A stretch of DNA of 62,000 bases, taken from contig RPFO01000552.1 in the NCBI GenBank assembly GCA_009746045.1, forward strand, positions 1-62,000, given 5' to 3'. This stretch comes from Mesostigma viride. Lineage: Eukaryota; Streptophyta; Mesostigmatophyceae; Mesostigmatales; Mesostigmataceae. The first letter of the stretch is position 1. Each line of letters starts with the position of its first letter. The position numbers and the translations under genes are program-made. This document shows, piece after piece, positions 1 to 12,007 of this stretch. Below the pieces are notes generated by a model. The model made no database searches, was not told the DNA's origin, and saw nothing but the letters and a program-made list of their open reading frames with translations.

Positions 1-254
1 CCTAACGAGAGTCACTGCCTTATCATGACATCGGCGCTAGACAAAGAGGTCAGGGAGACTCACAGTACTATAGATGAGGGCAACCAATATCGTTGGCGGG
101 ACAGTTAATGGTAATTATATTGACTGGTTTTCACTCCCTCTCTCCTCTTTGGACTGCCATGCAGAGCAAGATGCGGGTGCGCAGAAGATTGTCAAGCGCG
201 CACACGTCCGACCCTGTGGGCAAGCCCCCTACCCCAAGCGGAGGGTATTGATGA
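1..254 (+). mobile_element. 3' end of a truncated LINE, left part of copia target
   Basis: This stretch lies just left of the copia element. Its last part resembles the stretch starting at 30364: both carry a C-rich tract, then AAGCGGAGG and TGATGAGTAG. The two sides of the copia element (…GATGAGTAGT and GTAGTGTAGTTAGGA…) together match the uninterrupted sequence at 30372-30420, so 1-254 and 18586-18722 are one LINE 3' end split by insertion. It reads in the + direction and continues beyond the window. A short open frame ends at the TAG near 263. No reverse-transcriptase motif is visible in this fragment. The assignment rests on similarity to other 3' ends in this window. Confidence 0.6.
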
Positions 255-873
255 GTAGTAGTTAGCATTTTTGGCAACCAAATATGCTAAGTGGACTGCA
301 GTTTGGAAAGACCTTTCCAACGCCGTGCTGACCGCCTGAAACAGACAAGGGACGAGAAAGATATGAGGTCCCGAAGTCCTAGCCGTCCGTGGCCGACTAG
401 GGTCAGTCCTCTGGTATAGTGGACAGGACACGTGGCAGGCCGTGCCTGCACAGGCTTAGCCTGACCATCACGTGACTTGTGGTCCACGTAGACCAGAGGA
501 GCAGCAGCCTGTGGCTGGTGGACTACAGGAACTGCACAGGTCTGCAAGGATACTAGGCCTTGCAGGCTTGTGACAGGTCCTGTACTTCCTAGGTGCAGAG
601 TCTAGCAAATCCAGTTCGTCCTGGCCCTGCACTGATGCGGTGGACGTTGAGGATTTGCTTGCCTGCCTGCACGTGCCTCGTCACGCCGATGGGAACGAGG
701 AACAACGCAAAGGATATAGCTTGTCATGGGGGTGACCAGCTATCTTGGCAAGCACGAACCGAAGGCTCCCACATGTGACGTGGAACCGCTCACCGTGGTC
801 GTGCTTGGTGCACGGGTTAAAAGGTTGCTGCCTTGCAACTTTGGCTTATCCCGTTCACTAGAAGTGGAGCGGA

Positions 874-1190
874 AAAATTCGTCCTGAGATATCTTGAGAT
901 TTTTCTGAGTTTTTTTGAGATTTACCTACAAAATCTTGAGAAATCCTGAGAAATCCCTGAGAAAATCCTGAGATAAATCTTGAATTTTCTGAGATTGCCC
1001 TGATTTTTCCTGATTTTTTTTGTCTTCACAAAATCTGGTAAGTGCACACCCTCGGGTCCTGAGTTTCTGGTGAAAAACTCAGGTCTTGAGATTTTGACTT
1101 TGTAGTGAAAATCTCAGGACAAAATCTCAGGACAATCTCAGGACAATCTCAGGACAATCTCAGGACAAAAAAACGAGTAGAATCTCAAGA
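874..1190. repeat. Left subterminal repeats of CACTA 1
   Basis: This stretch holds many copies of TCTTGAGA, TCCTGAGA and ATCTCAGGACA in both orientations. In En/Spm such subterminal repeats are binding sites for the TnpA-type protein, and the same function is inferred here. The motif core is TCTCAGGA and its complement. Confidence 0.85.
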
Positions 1191-1199
1191 AAATCAAGA

Positions 1200-1990
1200 A
1201 CATGCACAGGCGAATTCTCCAGCCATTCTGGGACAAAAAAATGGTGTTATCAGGGACCGTCAGAAATACACAATGCAAGATGATTACAACAGGGGCATGA
1301 CTCACAATCAGTGCATTTATTACATTGATATATCATGTTACAGCTTGACATACATCATCCACAGCAAACATGCTGTCAATTACTGACAGTCCGTAGTCAT
1401 GTCTTGCTGAAAGCGAAAAACTGATTCATTGTTGGAATCAGGGAAGTTGTGTACATCTTCACACAATTCTTCACGAGAAGAGTTCTCATGCCTCTCCCAT
1501 ACTGTTCAGAGTCCGCATGTTTCGTTCTACGTCTTCCTGCACGTAGGAGCACAATTAAGAAGGACAAAGCAGCAAGGCAGGGCCAGAATCAGAAAGGCTG
1601 CAGGATGTGCAAATGTACACCAAGTTCAAAAATGACGAGACAGTAAAAAATCGCGCTCGTACACGAGACAAATGCTTTGTAGTGCAAAAAAGGGAATCCT
1701 GTGCACCCTGATCGTGAAAACTTACAGCTATTCCAAAACTGGCTGGACTCGGTTTGATGCCATGCCTTCTGCCTTCTGGCCATTCAGCAGTCGCAGTGTT
1801 TTGCTTGTGCCGCGCTGTCCGGGGTATTTTCCTGCACGCAAACAGCAGAAATTTGGACCATTGGGTTGCGCAAGTAGTCAGAAAAAGAATACACAACAAA
1901 ACCGCAATGCAAACTAATTTATGGTAGGTCTTGTTTATACATAACAAATGTAGACAGTAACAACATAGATTAACTCAGAGGCATCCACAA
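1200..1990. other. CACTA 1 spacer without recognised gene
   Basis: The stretch lies between the left repeats and the 3' end of the minus-strand accessory gene. Several short frames are open, but none shows a recognisable domain or splice-supported structure. It is probably 3' untranslated and spacer sequence. Confidence 0.5.
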
Positions 1991-4735
1991 TTATAAAGAT
2001 GGTAACATTCCCGTCCATATCTGAGGAGCTGCGGAACTTACACATGGGATTGGTAGGCTTGAGCAGGATTCTGTGTGCAGATCTCTCGCTTGTTTGTTGA
2101 TGATGGCGTTCTTCTCAGCGAGCTCCTCTTGCATTTTTTTCAACTGCAACATCATGTTGGCAAGCACGGATTCCACCGATGACTCTGGTCCTCCCGTGGA
2201 GGGTGGCAGTGGGGCCGAGGGGCTGGCACGGCCGTGGAGGGTGGCAGTGGGGCCGGAGGGGCTGGCACGGCCGTGGAGGGTGGCAGTGGGGCCGGAGGGG
2301 CTGGCACGGCCGTGGAGGGTGGCAGTGGGGCCGGAGGGGCTGGCACGGCCGTGGAGGGTGGCAGTGGGGCCAGAGGGGCTGGCACGGCCGTGGAGGGTGG
2401 CAGTGGGGCCAGAGGGGCTGGCACGGCCGGGGAGGGTAGCAGTGGGGCTGGCACATCGGGGGGGAAGGCACTTGACTCGTGTTCGTTTCTTCTGCCTTTC
2501 CAGGCAGGTCGTTCACCGTAACATTGCCCAACATCACCCATGAGAGCTCGCCAGACCCCTCCTCACCGTAGTGCAATTTCCTCAGATCAAAGCAATACCT
2601 TGATTCTGGCTCATCCCCGTTAGGAAACGCAAGCGTCCACGGGGACTTGTTCCGTGGCTTGACCATAGCAATGCGGCCTACATCCCACACCAACTCATCC
2701 CCCAATCTCAGCTGCTTGCGCGCCTTCAGCAACCATTTTTGAGCTATGATGGTGCCAACCGGTACGGTGGTCGTTGTCACCTCTGTTGGAAGAGGCAACA
2801 CAGTGGCCTGAGGGAGCACCTGCTTGATGTAGTGCATCAACCCCAGATCTGAAGGTGGTGGGCACTGAGCACGTGTCTTAGGTGCTGTTTGCGGCTGTGG
2901 AAGGACGGCAATGTTCTCTTCTAGAGGCTGCGGCGATGGCAGGACTGGATCATTTGTTGCAGATGGGGACTTGGTCTCTGTTGATCCGCGCCGGGCCTTG
3001 GAAACTGGCGCTGGTGTCATGCCCTTCCTCTTTGAAGAAGCCTGCGAAGGCACTGCACACATCAATTGCAAAAGAGAGACTTTGTTGGGATCATAAAAAC
3101 AAACAGGGAATGCATTTACAAATGGGAAACGGGGAAGCTGCTGGTGAATGGGGGTTATGTATGCTATGGTGGCAAACGAACATAGCAAGGTCTTAATAAG
3201 GTTGAGCGAAAAGAATATTAGAGTGCATCGTCAGTGCAGAAACTGAGATACTTGCTAAGTAAAATACAGGTATGCCAATGCAAAAAGAGACAAGAATAAA
3301 ACAACCACGATTGGAAGTGATCTGATATTACTTACAGGGAATGGCCTGCTGCGTCACAGGTTCATCACCAGCAGCCCCCGGAGTGGGCTGGGGCAGGGCC
3401 TTTGAATCGATACATGGAGATTCGCATGCCAGCACGAGAGAAGCGATAATTGCTTCGAATAGTGGGGCTTCACATTTGGACCTGGTTCAGGTGCCAGGAT
3501 GGGCACCAGCACCGGTGTCACTGTGCCAGCCACGTCCACGGCTGGATGAAAAAGGAAAGACACATGCAATTAAAGAAGTCAAAAGTCAGCTTGAATGAAA
3601 CACAAAGAAAACCAATATACACAAAACGTGTGGGACTTCATAAAGATAATAATGCACAAAGTTGAAGGGTAAATACAGGCAAATTGATACGTTGTAAGTT
3701 TCCATGAAGCAACAGTAAGGCCCGTATACCAAAGGGGAAAAAAAGGGAACTTACGTGCCAGCACGTGGGCAGATGGACAGCCTGGCATGGGTGGTGGTGG
3801 CATGGCCACGAGAGGGGGTGCCGGCACGGCGCTCATCTGCTGGTCGAACTGCGCGTTGATAGCGTCGATTTGGGCCTGCAAAGCTGCAATCTTGGCGGCC
3901 CTTTCAGCCTCGAGGGCTGGAGGCAGCTGCATGGTCCCGGCGGTGACTGCAGCAGGCTTGGCTTTTGCGACGACTTGCCGGTTGCAGTTTTCTTTGCTTT
4001 TTGGACGCCCAGCTGTGGTGTTCACCATGAAGAACAAAGCACAGCATCCGAAGGAACATAATAATGCACTCGATCAGAAAACTATCGATGGCGAGTAGAA
4101 AGTACGGTTGCACTACAGATTGCTGACTGCACTCGTCATACACAACGGATGCATACCAAGACACGGCAGTTCATGAGTATTCTTTGTTTAATTACCTGTT
4201 TGGGCTGGTTGGTTACGCAGGCAAGCGGGGCACGTTGCTGTTCAGTCTTAGCCACTCTGTTGGCAGCTCTCTTTGCCGCTAGCTGCGCCTCGTGCTTTCG
4301 GATGTATAGACGCCTCGCTAGCTCCCTTTCAACTATCGTTTCAGTCGGTTCCAAAGCAGGAGGATCGGGGAGAGGCTTCACTGCGGTTGTCGCCGCTGTC
4401 GGTCCGTTCAGGGCTTCATTCAGTTTCCTGCTGCTCTCCGCCGCAACGGCTGCAGAGTAATAGGCCTTTGCATCATTTAACTCGTCCTGGGCCAGTAGAG
4501 GTAAGAATTCAGAACAAATCGCCTTGATCCGACCAGAAACCTCCTTCAGCAGTTCTTGATCTTGGTCCTTCTTTGCTACACCCTCCAGCAACCACTCCTT
4601 CGATTGGGTCGCGACGACTTCCCTAAGAGTCCGCAGCCGACAATCGGCTTGCACATGCTTCAGAGGGTGTAGTTCTATGGACTTGGCGGCACGAAATTTT
4701 GCCCACTTTGCTGGATCCGCGGCGATCCCCACCAT
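1991..4735 (-). pseudogene. CACTA 1 accessory gene (TnpA-like position), frameshifted
   Basis: Exon 1 (4735-4196) starts at the ATG opening MVGIAADPAK and ends at a CAG/GTAATT donor. Later exons are about 4008-3755 (donor GTAAGT), about 3555-3338 (donor GTAAGT) and about 3052-1991. The N-terminal block (RTLR ... QDQ ... RIKAICSEFL) matches the 57546 gene of the second CACTA copy. Exon 2 encodes a coiled coil then Pro-rich sequence. Exon 4 has an unrecognised globular stretch, a 13-residue Pro-rich repeat tract and a C-terminal coiled coil (MLQLKKMQEELAEKNAII). Small frame breaks occur in exon 3, in a poly-C run near 2460 and at 2211. I infer a DNA-binding or partner protein for the transposase; there is no direct proof. 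Confidence 0.7.
2190..2450 (-). repeat. 39-bp coding minisatellite
   Basis: There are about six tandem copies of a 39-bp GC-rich unit (GGCCGTGGAGGGTGGCAGTG core), encoding a 13-residue Pro-rich repeat on the minus strand. All three minus frames are open. The unit at 2211 lacks one G, which breaks the frame leading into the downstream coiled coil. Confidence 0.9.
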
Positions 4736-5518
4736 TCTTCCCCACTAACCAGACCACCCCCAGCCGACATTAACGCGTTTGCGTGCTCCATCCTTGGCGC
4801 CGTTGTCATTTCTTAATGACAAGGCGCAAGTTTTGAATCCGCACAACGCACTGTGCTAATTGCGGGTGTCAATTTTGCGCGGCAAAAAGGAACTCCGTCC
4901 GATCTTGGCCCATCTACCGTCAATCATCTCTCCCGGCGGAAGTCGACAGGATCTTACTTTAGGAGCGAATCCTGCTGATCTGAACGCCATGGCGCAAAGT
5001 ATCGGATTCGGGGAAATCGGTATATTTAGTATCCAATTAGAAACCAGAGAGGTGAAATAAGAAATAAGTATCACCGAATCCTGAATGAAGGTGGTCACAC
5101 ACTGGTGTGACGTTGACAGGCTAAGGGGCTAATAAGGCCAAAGTATCGGATTCGGGCCTCTCACAGCCATGGTTAACGGTGCAAAGTTGACATCATGTTC
5201 GAGTAGGATTGAATCCGCATCAAGAAGCTGCGGTTACATAGATTACCCGGCAAATTGGACTGTTAACATAACTGACGCATAGCTAGCCGCGGGAATGGCC
5301 CACGCGGTCCGTTGGCTAGCTCGACAGTCAGACGCGGTCGGTGCCCCTTCGTTCCTTTGCGTTTTAGGCATGCAAGGACACAGCCGGGGCCACGAAAACA
5401 CTCGTTGCTGCCGCCATGGTAGCCATGGCGGCAGCAACGGGGAGGGCCCGCGGCAAGGCGGCCGCGGGCCGTCCCCGTTGCTGCCGCCACCATTGGTTGT
5501 TTAGCGATTTTCAACCTG
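4736..5518. promoter_or_regulatory. Divergent promoter spacer of CACTA 1
   Basis: This 780-bp spacer separates the start codons of the two divergent genes. It contains two direct copies of AAAGTATCGGATTCGGG (about 4997 and 5140) and stacked palindromes at 5404-5495. These include GTTGCTGCCGCCATGG facing its complement with a 2-bp gap, then GGCCCGCGGC facing GCCGCGGGCC. Promoter function is inferred from position. Confidence 0.6.
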
Positions 5519-8500
5519 ATGGAGGAACAAGGCCTTGACGACTTCCTCATGGAGGGATGGGCGATGAGTACCGAACTGGGCCTGAGGCAGCTATGGAATT
5601 CGCCGGAATTTCGATGCTGCTGCAAACAGAGTACATTTGGAGACGCCTTTATACCCAGGATCTAACGTTCCAGCTGTTGTGGCGGCCCTACAATTGCTAA
5701 CGCAATGGGGCCAAGGAGGTTGTACTCGGAAGTTCGCAGACGCACAGCTGGCCCTTTTTAGTTCTCTCCTACCACCTGGCAATGTCTTGCCGGCTTCTGT
5801 TGAGGCGGCTAGACGCCTGTTGCGAGACTTGGGCTTGACGTATAAAGTATACGATGCTTGCAAGTGTGACGATTATGTTTACAAAGATAAGGATCTCCAG
5901 CAGTGCCCAAAGTGCGCCGAACCTCGTTATGAGATATACACAGACACAGACGGCATGGTGATTAATACGAGGAAGCCCTATCGGCAAGTCAGAGTTTTTT
6001 CTTTGCTGGACAGGGTTCGGGGCTGGTTCAGAATGGAGAAGATGTCAATGGCACTGAGGTATGCAGGAGAGAAAGAAACAAGGATGCAGATTCGCCGACG
6101 CGGACTGTCGACGGAGTCAAAGGTTCGTAATCCATAGCCTCTACATCTGGCCATTGCTTTTTTTTTTTATCTTTGCTTGCCGATAGAGTTACACAACGCC
6201 GCGTTACTTTGGTATGTAGAGCTAGAACGTTAGTAACCCTGAATCTTGCTATTGAATCTTGCCTGGCAAGGTCAGTGTCGTGTTAAGTGATGTATCTGTA
6301 TTTCTTACAGTTGCTTCAATGCATTCTCTGTGGTTTGTTCTTTCCTTGCCTGTTTCTTTTTGCAGACTGTCCGGCTGTACAACATGTAAAAAATCTTTAC
6401 CCGCAGTTTCGTACTGAGCTGCGTAATCTTATATTCGGGATGGCGGTTGACGGAGTGTGTCCGCGTAGCTTTATGGGAAACTATTCTTGCTGGCCAGCTT
6501 TTATGGCTTGCTACAATTTACCTGAGTGGGTATTTGTCAACAAGAACTTCTCACCTATGGTTCTGCTGATAAGTGCCGCCAAGGGCAAGGCTCCAAAAAG
6601 AATGCAGGTGTACTGGGAGTTGGCGGTTGATGAGCTTGTGGCGATGTGGAATGTTTTTATGTATGCGACATCGTGGATGACCAGGGCGGCCAGTTACAAC
6701 CTGTGCGCCTGCAGGCGCTCCTACTGTGGGTAATCCACGACTACCCAGCTTTTGCAAAGTCACTAAACATCCCAGATGCTGGATACTGCGGCTGCATGTT
6801 ACATGGGCCAGAATGGGAAGCAACTTTTTTTTCCAATGGGAAGCTTGTGTACTTAGGGCACTCTACGCTTTTGAAGGAAGGTGACCCTGCGCGACCATCC
6901 GGGATCGACTGGAGCTGCCCCTCCAGAAATGGATTATGATGGGTACCTGAAATATTGTCGGGAAGAGTTGGGGGTGCAACCTGAAATATTCGGCAAGCTG
7001 CCGTACTGGACCAAGCTGTTAATTCGACATCTGGTGGATGAATTTCACCTTGGCCCGAACTGCCTGCTCCGGATACTCAACTGCACCAGCGGTAAGTAGC
7101 ACGCGACAGTGTTCTTTTTTTTTCTAGTGTGCAGTTTGTAAACTTTGTCATATGCAAGGGACAAATTTTTGTTACATACTTGTTGATTGATTATTGATTG
7201 TGCGTTTCGTTGATATTGTGTTGTCCTTTGTGGCCTTTTTTATTATGTGCAGGGAAAGCTCATACCGCTGCTGTTCGAGCAAGGCTGCAACAACTGGGCC
7301 TTAATCAGGAGCTCTGGGTTACCACGGAAGAGGTGGAGAAAGTGGCGAAGAACGGTGTCCGGACAATAAGCATTAAAAAAAACTCTCGACATCCACCCTG
7401 TCAACTCACGTCGGAGGAGAAAGCGGCCACCCGTGGTATGTCTGTGCATGGATGTGTATATGCTTTTTTATTGGAATTGGTTTGGATGTTGTTTGTTGGT
7501 ATTTTATATAAGTGTTTCATGTTGTCATCTGCCAAGATTGCTTAATTGCTGTGTTGGTCCATAGATCCCATGACGTAGTCCACTGTCATTAGAGGTTTCT
7601 GTGTACCACATCAAACCAAGTGCCCTTGTTAGGGTAAACATGTTGCTTGTAAGACTTCCTTTCATTTTTTCAATAACTATTTATGGGGTTAGTGTCAGGA
7701 TTTGCCGGAGCATTTGGGCTGACAGTGTTTGGCCACTCTGAGAATTCGCCTCTGACATAATTTTCTAATCAAATTGTCAATGTGATCGTTTACATCTGTG
7801 TATCATACCATGTTTCTGTTGAATGCAGAGGTGGAAAAGGCGTTCGACCGCCTCCCAGACTATGTGCCTGGGCGGTACCACGGACTAGCCGCTGACGGGA
7901 AAAGCGATGAGACGATGAAAACAAGTGACAAGAACAAGTACCTGTGTCTGTTGTTGCCGGTCGTGTTGCGCAATCGTTTGCATCCGGATGCCCGCGCGGC
8001 ATTTGTCCAGCTGTCTGTGGCCTTTAATGCTGTATTTTCAGCAAGGTGTCTCACTCAATCGCAGTTAGTCGAAGTGGGCGAAATGATGGTGCGTGCGGTG
8101 GTATGTAGCATTAGAGTGTGTTATGCCAGCGTCAGAAATGTCAAGATCAGTCCATGCTGCATCTCACTCAATGGCGGAACAGATCCGGTATGCTGGCCTG
8201 CCTGATGGCAGGAGCATGACATGGGGTGAGCGCCAGATGGCGGTGATTACTTCTGGGCCATTGTCAAACAAGAACGTGGAATGCTCCATGGGAAACTTCT
8301 TCATGGACTTCGAGGCATTAAACATCCTGAGCTACTTCACGCGCCAGACTGTGTGGGTAAGTTTTTTAAACAAACTTCGTGTTTGCTTGGCTGCATGCAC
8401 ATTTCCCATGTTTCAGCGAGTGTTTCTAGCAGGTTAAGTGTATGCAAAACATGTACTTACGTTCTTTTTTTTCTATTTGGTTCATGTGTTTTTTTTTTCA

Positions 8501-10176
8501 GGGTCAAGGCTTCCCGTCTGTGTGGGACATTCTGGAAACTGATCCGTCCAAGTGTATTCTGCCGAGCAAGCGCTTTCGTCAACAAGCATATACTCTCTCT
8601 GAGGTCGAGCAGCTTGAGGCCTTACAACTGCTGCTGGAATTCGCACTTATTCATGCAACATACGAGCCCGGATATGGAATTGGATTCTGGTGAGTTTCTT
8701 GTAGAAACCGATGCTACATTTGTACACCCTCGCATTGGTAATTTTAATTCAGTTCAGCCGAAAGGAGGGTGTAATCTTGCAACGCATGTACATAGGATTA
8801 TCATATGTTTCCTGCATTCTTCTGATTTGCTTACTCGTGCTTAATGTGGTTGATTTTCTAGATTTCACAGTGACATTCTTATGTCCTTGTCTACACGCAA
8901 TATCTGGTTGTGCATGCAATGATGAAGATGCTTTTTTTCACTATGTTGATAATTTTATGAAGTGGGACAACTATGTCTAATTGTATGTTTAATTGATTTT
9001 GCAATGTGATGTACGTTATTCGTCTTTGTCACTTGCAGGCGTCGGCTCGTTCACGTTGGCAACCTGGCGTGGTTGAAGCAATGGATCACGCAAAACCAGG
9101 AGCCACGCCTCCCCAAGATGATTACGGCGGCGGTGTGTGGCATGGAACCTGCTTGTGACGAGCATGACTCAATCCACATCAATGGCAGCAATTACCGAAC
9201 TGTAGTCGCCGACCTTCGACAAACTGTTCGCCATCGCAACTCAGGAGTAATGGTTTATGGTAAAGAGGGGGTTAGGTATGGCCGCATCACACACATTCTG
9301 CATAGTTTCCTCCGTGCCCCGACGGAAGGATGGAGTAGGCAAGTTCTTTTAAAGGTCGCTCTGTTTGATGTCGGTTCTGTGAAAGAGCTCCCTTTAGAGG
9401 GATTGACGCTTATACCTTTAGGGGAGCGAGCGCCCAAGCAGGATGCTTTAGTCCTTCCCGGGAGTGTATGTTCAGTTGGTTTTGTAGTTGATCCACGGTA
9501 TGCACCTGAGATAGCCATCGTGCACTGTAAATTGCCGTGGCAAATGGTAAAGGAAACGTGTAGTGCAGCCCAGCATGTATTATCCCGTGCTGCAGGTGCT
9601 CAGCTGAGAACCACAGACGTGTATGCTGATATGAACCTGCAGCGCAAGGTGACACTGTGTGTTAAGCGAAGAGACATGACAACACGAGGTCGTTCACAAG
9701 GTAATCGCACTGCACCCATAGATCCACAAGCAACCACTGCACGCATGGCTGCAGAGCCACAAGCAACCACTGCACCTAATCGCTCACGTGGCAAGCGCAC
9801 TGTTGGCACATTGGTAGAGCCACAACCAACCACCGCACCAAGTCGCTCACGTGGCAAGCGCACTGTTGGCACATTGGTAGAACCACAAGCAACCACTGCA
9901 CCAAGCCGCTCGCGTGGCAAGCGCACTGCGGACACATTGGTAGAAACACACACAGCCGCTGCACCAAACCGCTCGCGTGGCAAGAGCATTGCTGGCAAGT
10001 CCATGGCAGCGGCTAGTGGCAGCGCATCAAGCCCTGATGACATTGCTAGTGATTTGTCGCTGAGCAGCGACGGTGAGGCATGCATTCCCACACAAAGGAG
10101 AAGTGAGAGGCAACGTGTGGTAGTAAATTATGCGGACTCTGACAGTGCTGCATACACTGATGAGGAGTGGGATTGA
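5519..10176 (+). pseudogene. CACTA transposase (Tnp2-like), six exons, frameshifted
   Basis: Exons are 5519-6122, 6366-7091, 7253-7435, 7829-8356, 8502-8689 and 9039-10176, all with GT donors and CAG acceptors. Exon 1 has the Tnp2 Cys pairs (CKCDDYVYKD...CPKCAEPRYE). Exon 2 has the catalytic-region hallmarks (VDGVCPRSF, SCWPAFMACYNLPEW, WVIHDYPAF, LNIPDAGY). Exon 4 resembles DUF4218 (GERQMAVI...NKNVECSMG) and exon 6 DUF4216. The tail is a basic 21-residue repeat. Intron positions and the checked phases equal those of the 52-57 kb copy. Frame breaks occur near 5585, in the T run near 6655, near 6930 and near 8100, so this copy as written cannot encode a full transposase. The frame also changes near 6060, as in the other copy. 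Confidence 0.88.
9740..9990 (+). repeat. 63-bp coding repeat in transposase tail
   Basis: About four tandem 63-bp units encode a 21-residue repeat containing SRSRGKRTVG and TTAP. The RGK-type basic core resembles AT-hook-like sequence. The frame stays open, so the array expanded in coding units. Confidence 0.85.
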
Positions 10177-10339
10177 TTATATTCCTAATATAATGTAATG
10201 ATGGATGTAACTTGTTGTGTGCTTGTCACACTTATATTTATTTATTTCCAATGAACATGTGTGTCAACTGCATCATTTCTGCATCCACATATAATGCATA
10301 AGTGTCCTGTCTTCATGCACTTGAGAGTTCTCAAGTGTC

Positions 10340-10728
10340 ATGCTCAGTGTCCTGATTTTCCTGATTTTTTGTGCCATGCTAAGTGTCCTGATTTTCCTGA
10401 TTTTTTTCTGATTCAGCGGGAAAATCTCAAGATCTTGAGATTTTTTGTGTTGTTCCGACATTTTTCTCAGGATCTCAGGATTTTCTCAGGATTCTCAGTG
10501 TTTCTCAGTGTGTGGCGAGACGCATCTCAGGCAATTCTCAGGATTCTCAGGAGAAAGTCCTGATATAATCTCAGGATTCCTGAGAAAAATCTCAATTTTT
10601 CTCAGGATTCTCAGGATTTCTTGAGAAAAAAATCAGGAAATCTCAGGAAATCCTGAGAAAATCTCAGGAATCCTGAGAAAAATCTCAGAAAAAACTCAGG
10701 ACCTGAGAAAAATCTCAGAACCCGACTT
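10340..10728. repeat. Right subterminal repeats of CACTA 1
   Basis: This is a dense array of TCTCAGGA, TCCTGAGA and CTCAGGATT in both orientations, mirroring 874-1190. Adjacent inverted pairs such as TCTCAGGATTCCTGAGA can form small hairpins. A few copies sit within 60 bp of the TAGTG end. Confidence 0.88.
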
Positions 10729-10784
10729 CCTAGTGTTGTGTGCGTGAGAGACCAGGAACTCACAGTTCTGGCTGCTCGCTAACT

Positions 10785-12007
10785 CGTACTATTGCATTTC
10801 TGTTTGCAAGGTTTCATGTCGGCCGAGGCTCGGGTTGAGACACCTGAGTCATCTCCCAGGCGCGAAGCAGCTCCAGAGTTGCCGGCGCGCGAAACGCATT
10901 CTACCCCTATACTCACCATCCAACGCTTCTACATTTGTGCAAGCGGCCTACGTTGCGAGGGGCCTTGCGGAAGGAGGTTGGGTCGCTGTGTTCGGTAACG
11001 CAGCAGGGCCGTCGGCAAACGACCCTGTGGTGATGAGGATTAGGGCGACGACGTCGCCAGGGGAAACAGGGCGGGTCTGCACGGAGCGCCTCGTCGCCAT
11101 TCGCGACGAAATTGCTTCGTTGATCTACAGTTTAGAAGTTGCGTACCAGGGCGGGCACGTAACCATCCAGGCGCTGGACTTAGCGCGTGAACGCTGGGCC
11201 AACTGGTGGCCATCTGTTTAGGTGGAACCAGATTGTATAATCACTGGGTGGCGACAAGCTCGCTGGGGGAGGGGACCGACGCGTCACATATCATACGGGA
11301 CGCGCAGACGCGCGAGGCCGATAGCCCGTGGGATTCGGCCGAGGTGGTGGCTCAAACGTGTGAGCACCTGGTCAACATTCTGATCCAAGAGGCGCGTGGT
11401 CACGCCGATCACTGGGTGATCACTACGCGTCCGCCGGGCATTTGGTCGACCTTGGACACTCCGAGGTTGCAGAGCAGGCCAGGGGCGACTGGGCCAACGG
11501 TGACAGTCATCACCGGTCGGACGTCACCGACGAGGAGTTCCACGATCAGTTCGTGGACCGCCAACGGGCATCATAGCCCGTCGTCACAGCAGATTGACGA
11601 GGGTGACGGCACAAACGAGGCTACTCAGCTCGGCGTAGGGCAGAGTTGCATATCCCGTTTGAGCCGGAACACGATTTTGCTGAGATTGGTCGGGGGTCAC
11701 GGAACGACGGCGAGGTGGTGGTAGTCGGTGGGTCAGAAATCTTCAGTGGTATCGCCGTGGCAGTGCGCCTAGACTGCCGGTAGAGCAGACAGCAGCCGGG
11801 AGGCCGGTGAGCCGTGTGCTAGGTCCTTACAACGCGGAGGAGGTCCGCTCAGTTCCACGCGTGGGGACACCGGTGGCACGCACAGCGCAGGAGCGTGAGG
11901 AGGAGGCATAGCTGGAGAGCAGCCAGCGGCTTCTTCAGGCAGCACCAGCGCTTGAGCCTGTTTTCCTTGTCTATCGCCTGTTTTGTTTTGCCATCCCACT
12001 GTATATA
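10785..12007 (+). pseudogene. Copia A leader with degenerate open frame upstream of gag
   Basis: Copia elements normally have a short leader here, but this one is 1.2 kb. From the ATG at 10816 (MSAEARVETPESS) a coding-like frame continues through shifts into a frame reading VAYQGGHVTIQALDLARERW up to 11218 and on to about 11724. I do not recognise a domain. The CGTACTATTGC directly after the LTR is not an obvious tRNA primer-binding site. It could be a lost additional gene or an extended untranslated leader. Confidence 0.4.

Larger units (their letters stand above)
856..10735 (+). mobile_element. CACTA (EnSpm-type) DNA transposon 1, complete
   Basis: The element is 9880 bp and starts CACTAGAAGTGG, ending CTTCCTAGTG; the reverse complement of the right end is CACTAGGAAGTCGGG. 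The uninterrupted LTR reads CCCGTTGTGTGCG. Here it is CCCGTT, element, TTGTGTGCG, giving a TT duplication, or GTT if the terminal G is shared. Arrays of a TCTCAGGA-type repeat lie just inside both ends. It holds two divergent genes: an accessory gene on the minus strand (1991-4735) and a six-exon transposase on the plus strand (5519-10176). This is the En/Spm two-gene logic, but I infer the role of the accessory gene only from position. Confidence 0.93.
260..10784 (+). repeat. 5' LTR of copia A, split by the CACTA element
   Basis: The LTR parts are 260-855 and 10738-10784, together about 643 bp, matching 17934-18580 (647 bp). It starts AGTTAGCATT and ends CTCGCTAACT, so the termini are a 7-bp inverted repeat rather than TG...CA. 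Compared with the 3' LTR it lacks about ten single bases, mostly in doubled letters (for example GGTCAG for GGTACAG). The copy at 58633-59278 agrees with the 3' LTR at the positions checked. The splitting insertion is 856-10735. Confidence 0.9.

Noticed and set aside
1555-1947. 130-codon minus-strand frame as a third CACTA 1 gene
   Set aside because: No domain, no counterpart in CACTA 2, and located in the 3' spacer of the accessory gene.
6052-6090. Tiny intron (8 or 23 bp, GT...AG) explaining the transposase frame switch
   Set aside because: Lengths fit the frame in each copy but differ between copies and are far below known spliceosomal minima; kept only as a remote possibility.
10785-10802. 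tRNA primer-binding site after the copia 5' LTR
   Set aside because: CGTACTATTGCATTTC does not resemble the usual TGG-starting primer sites; no tRNA could be assigned.
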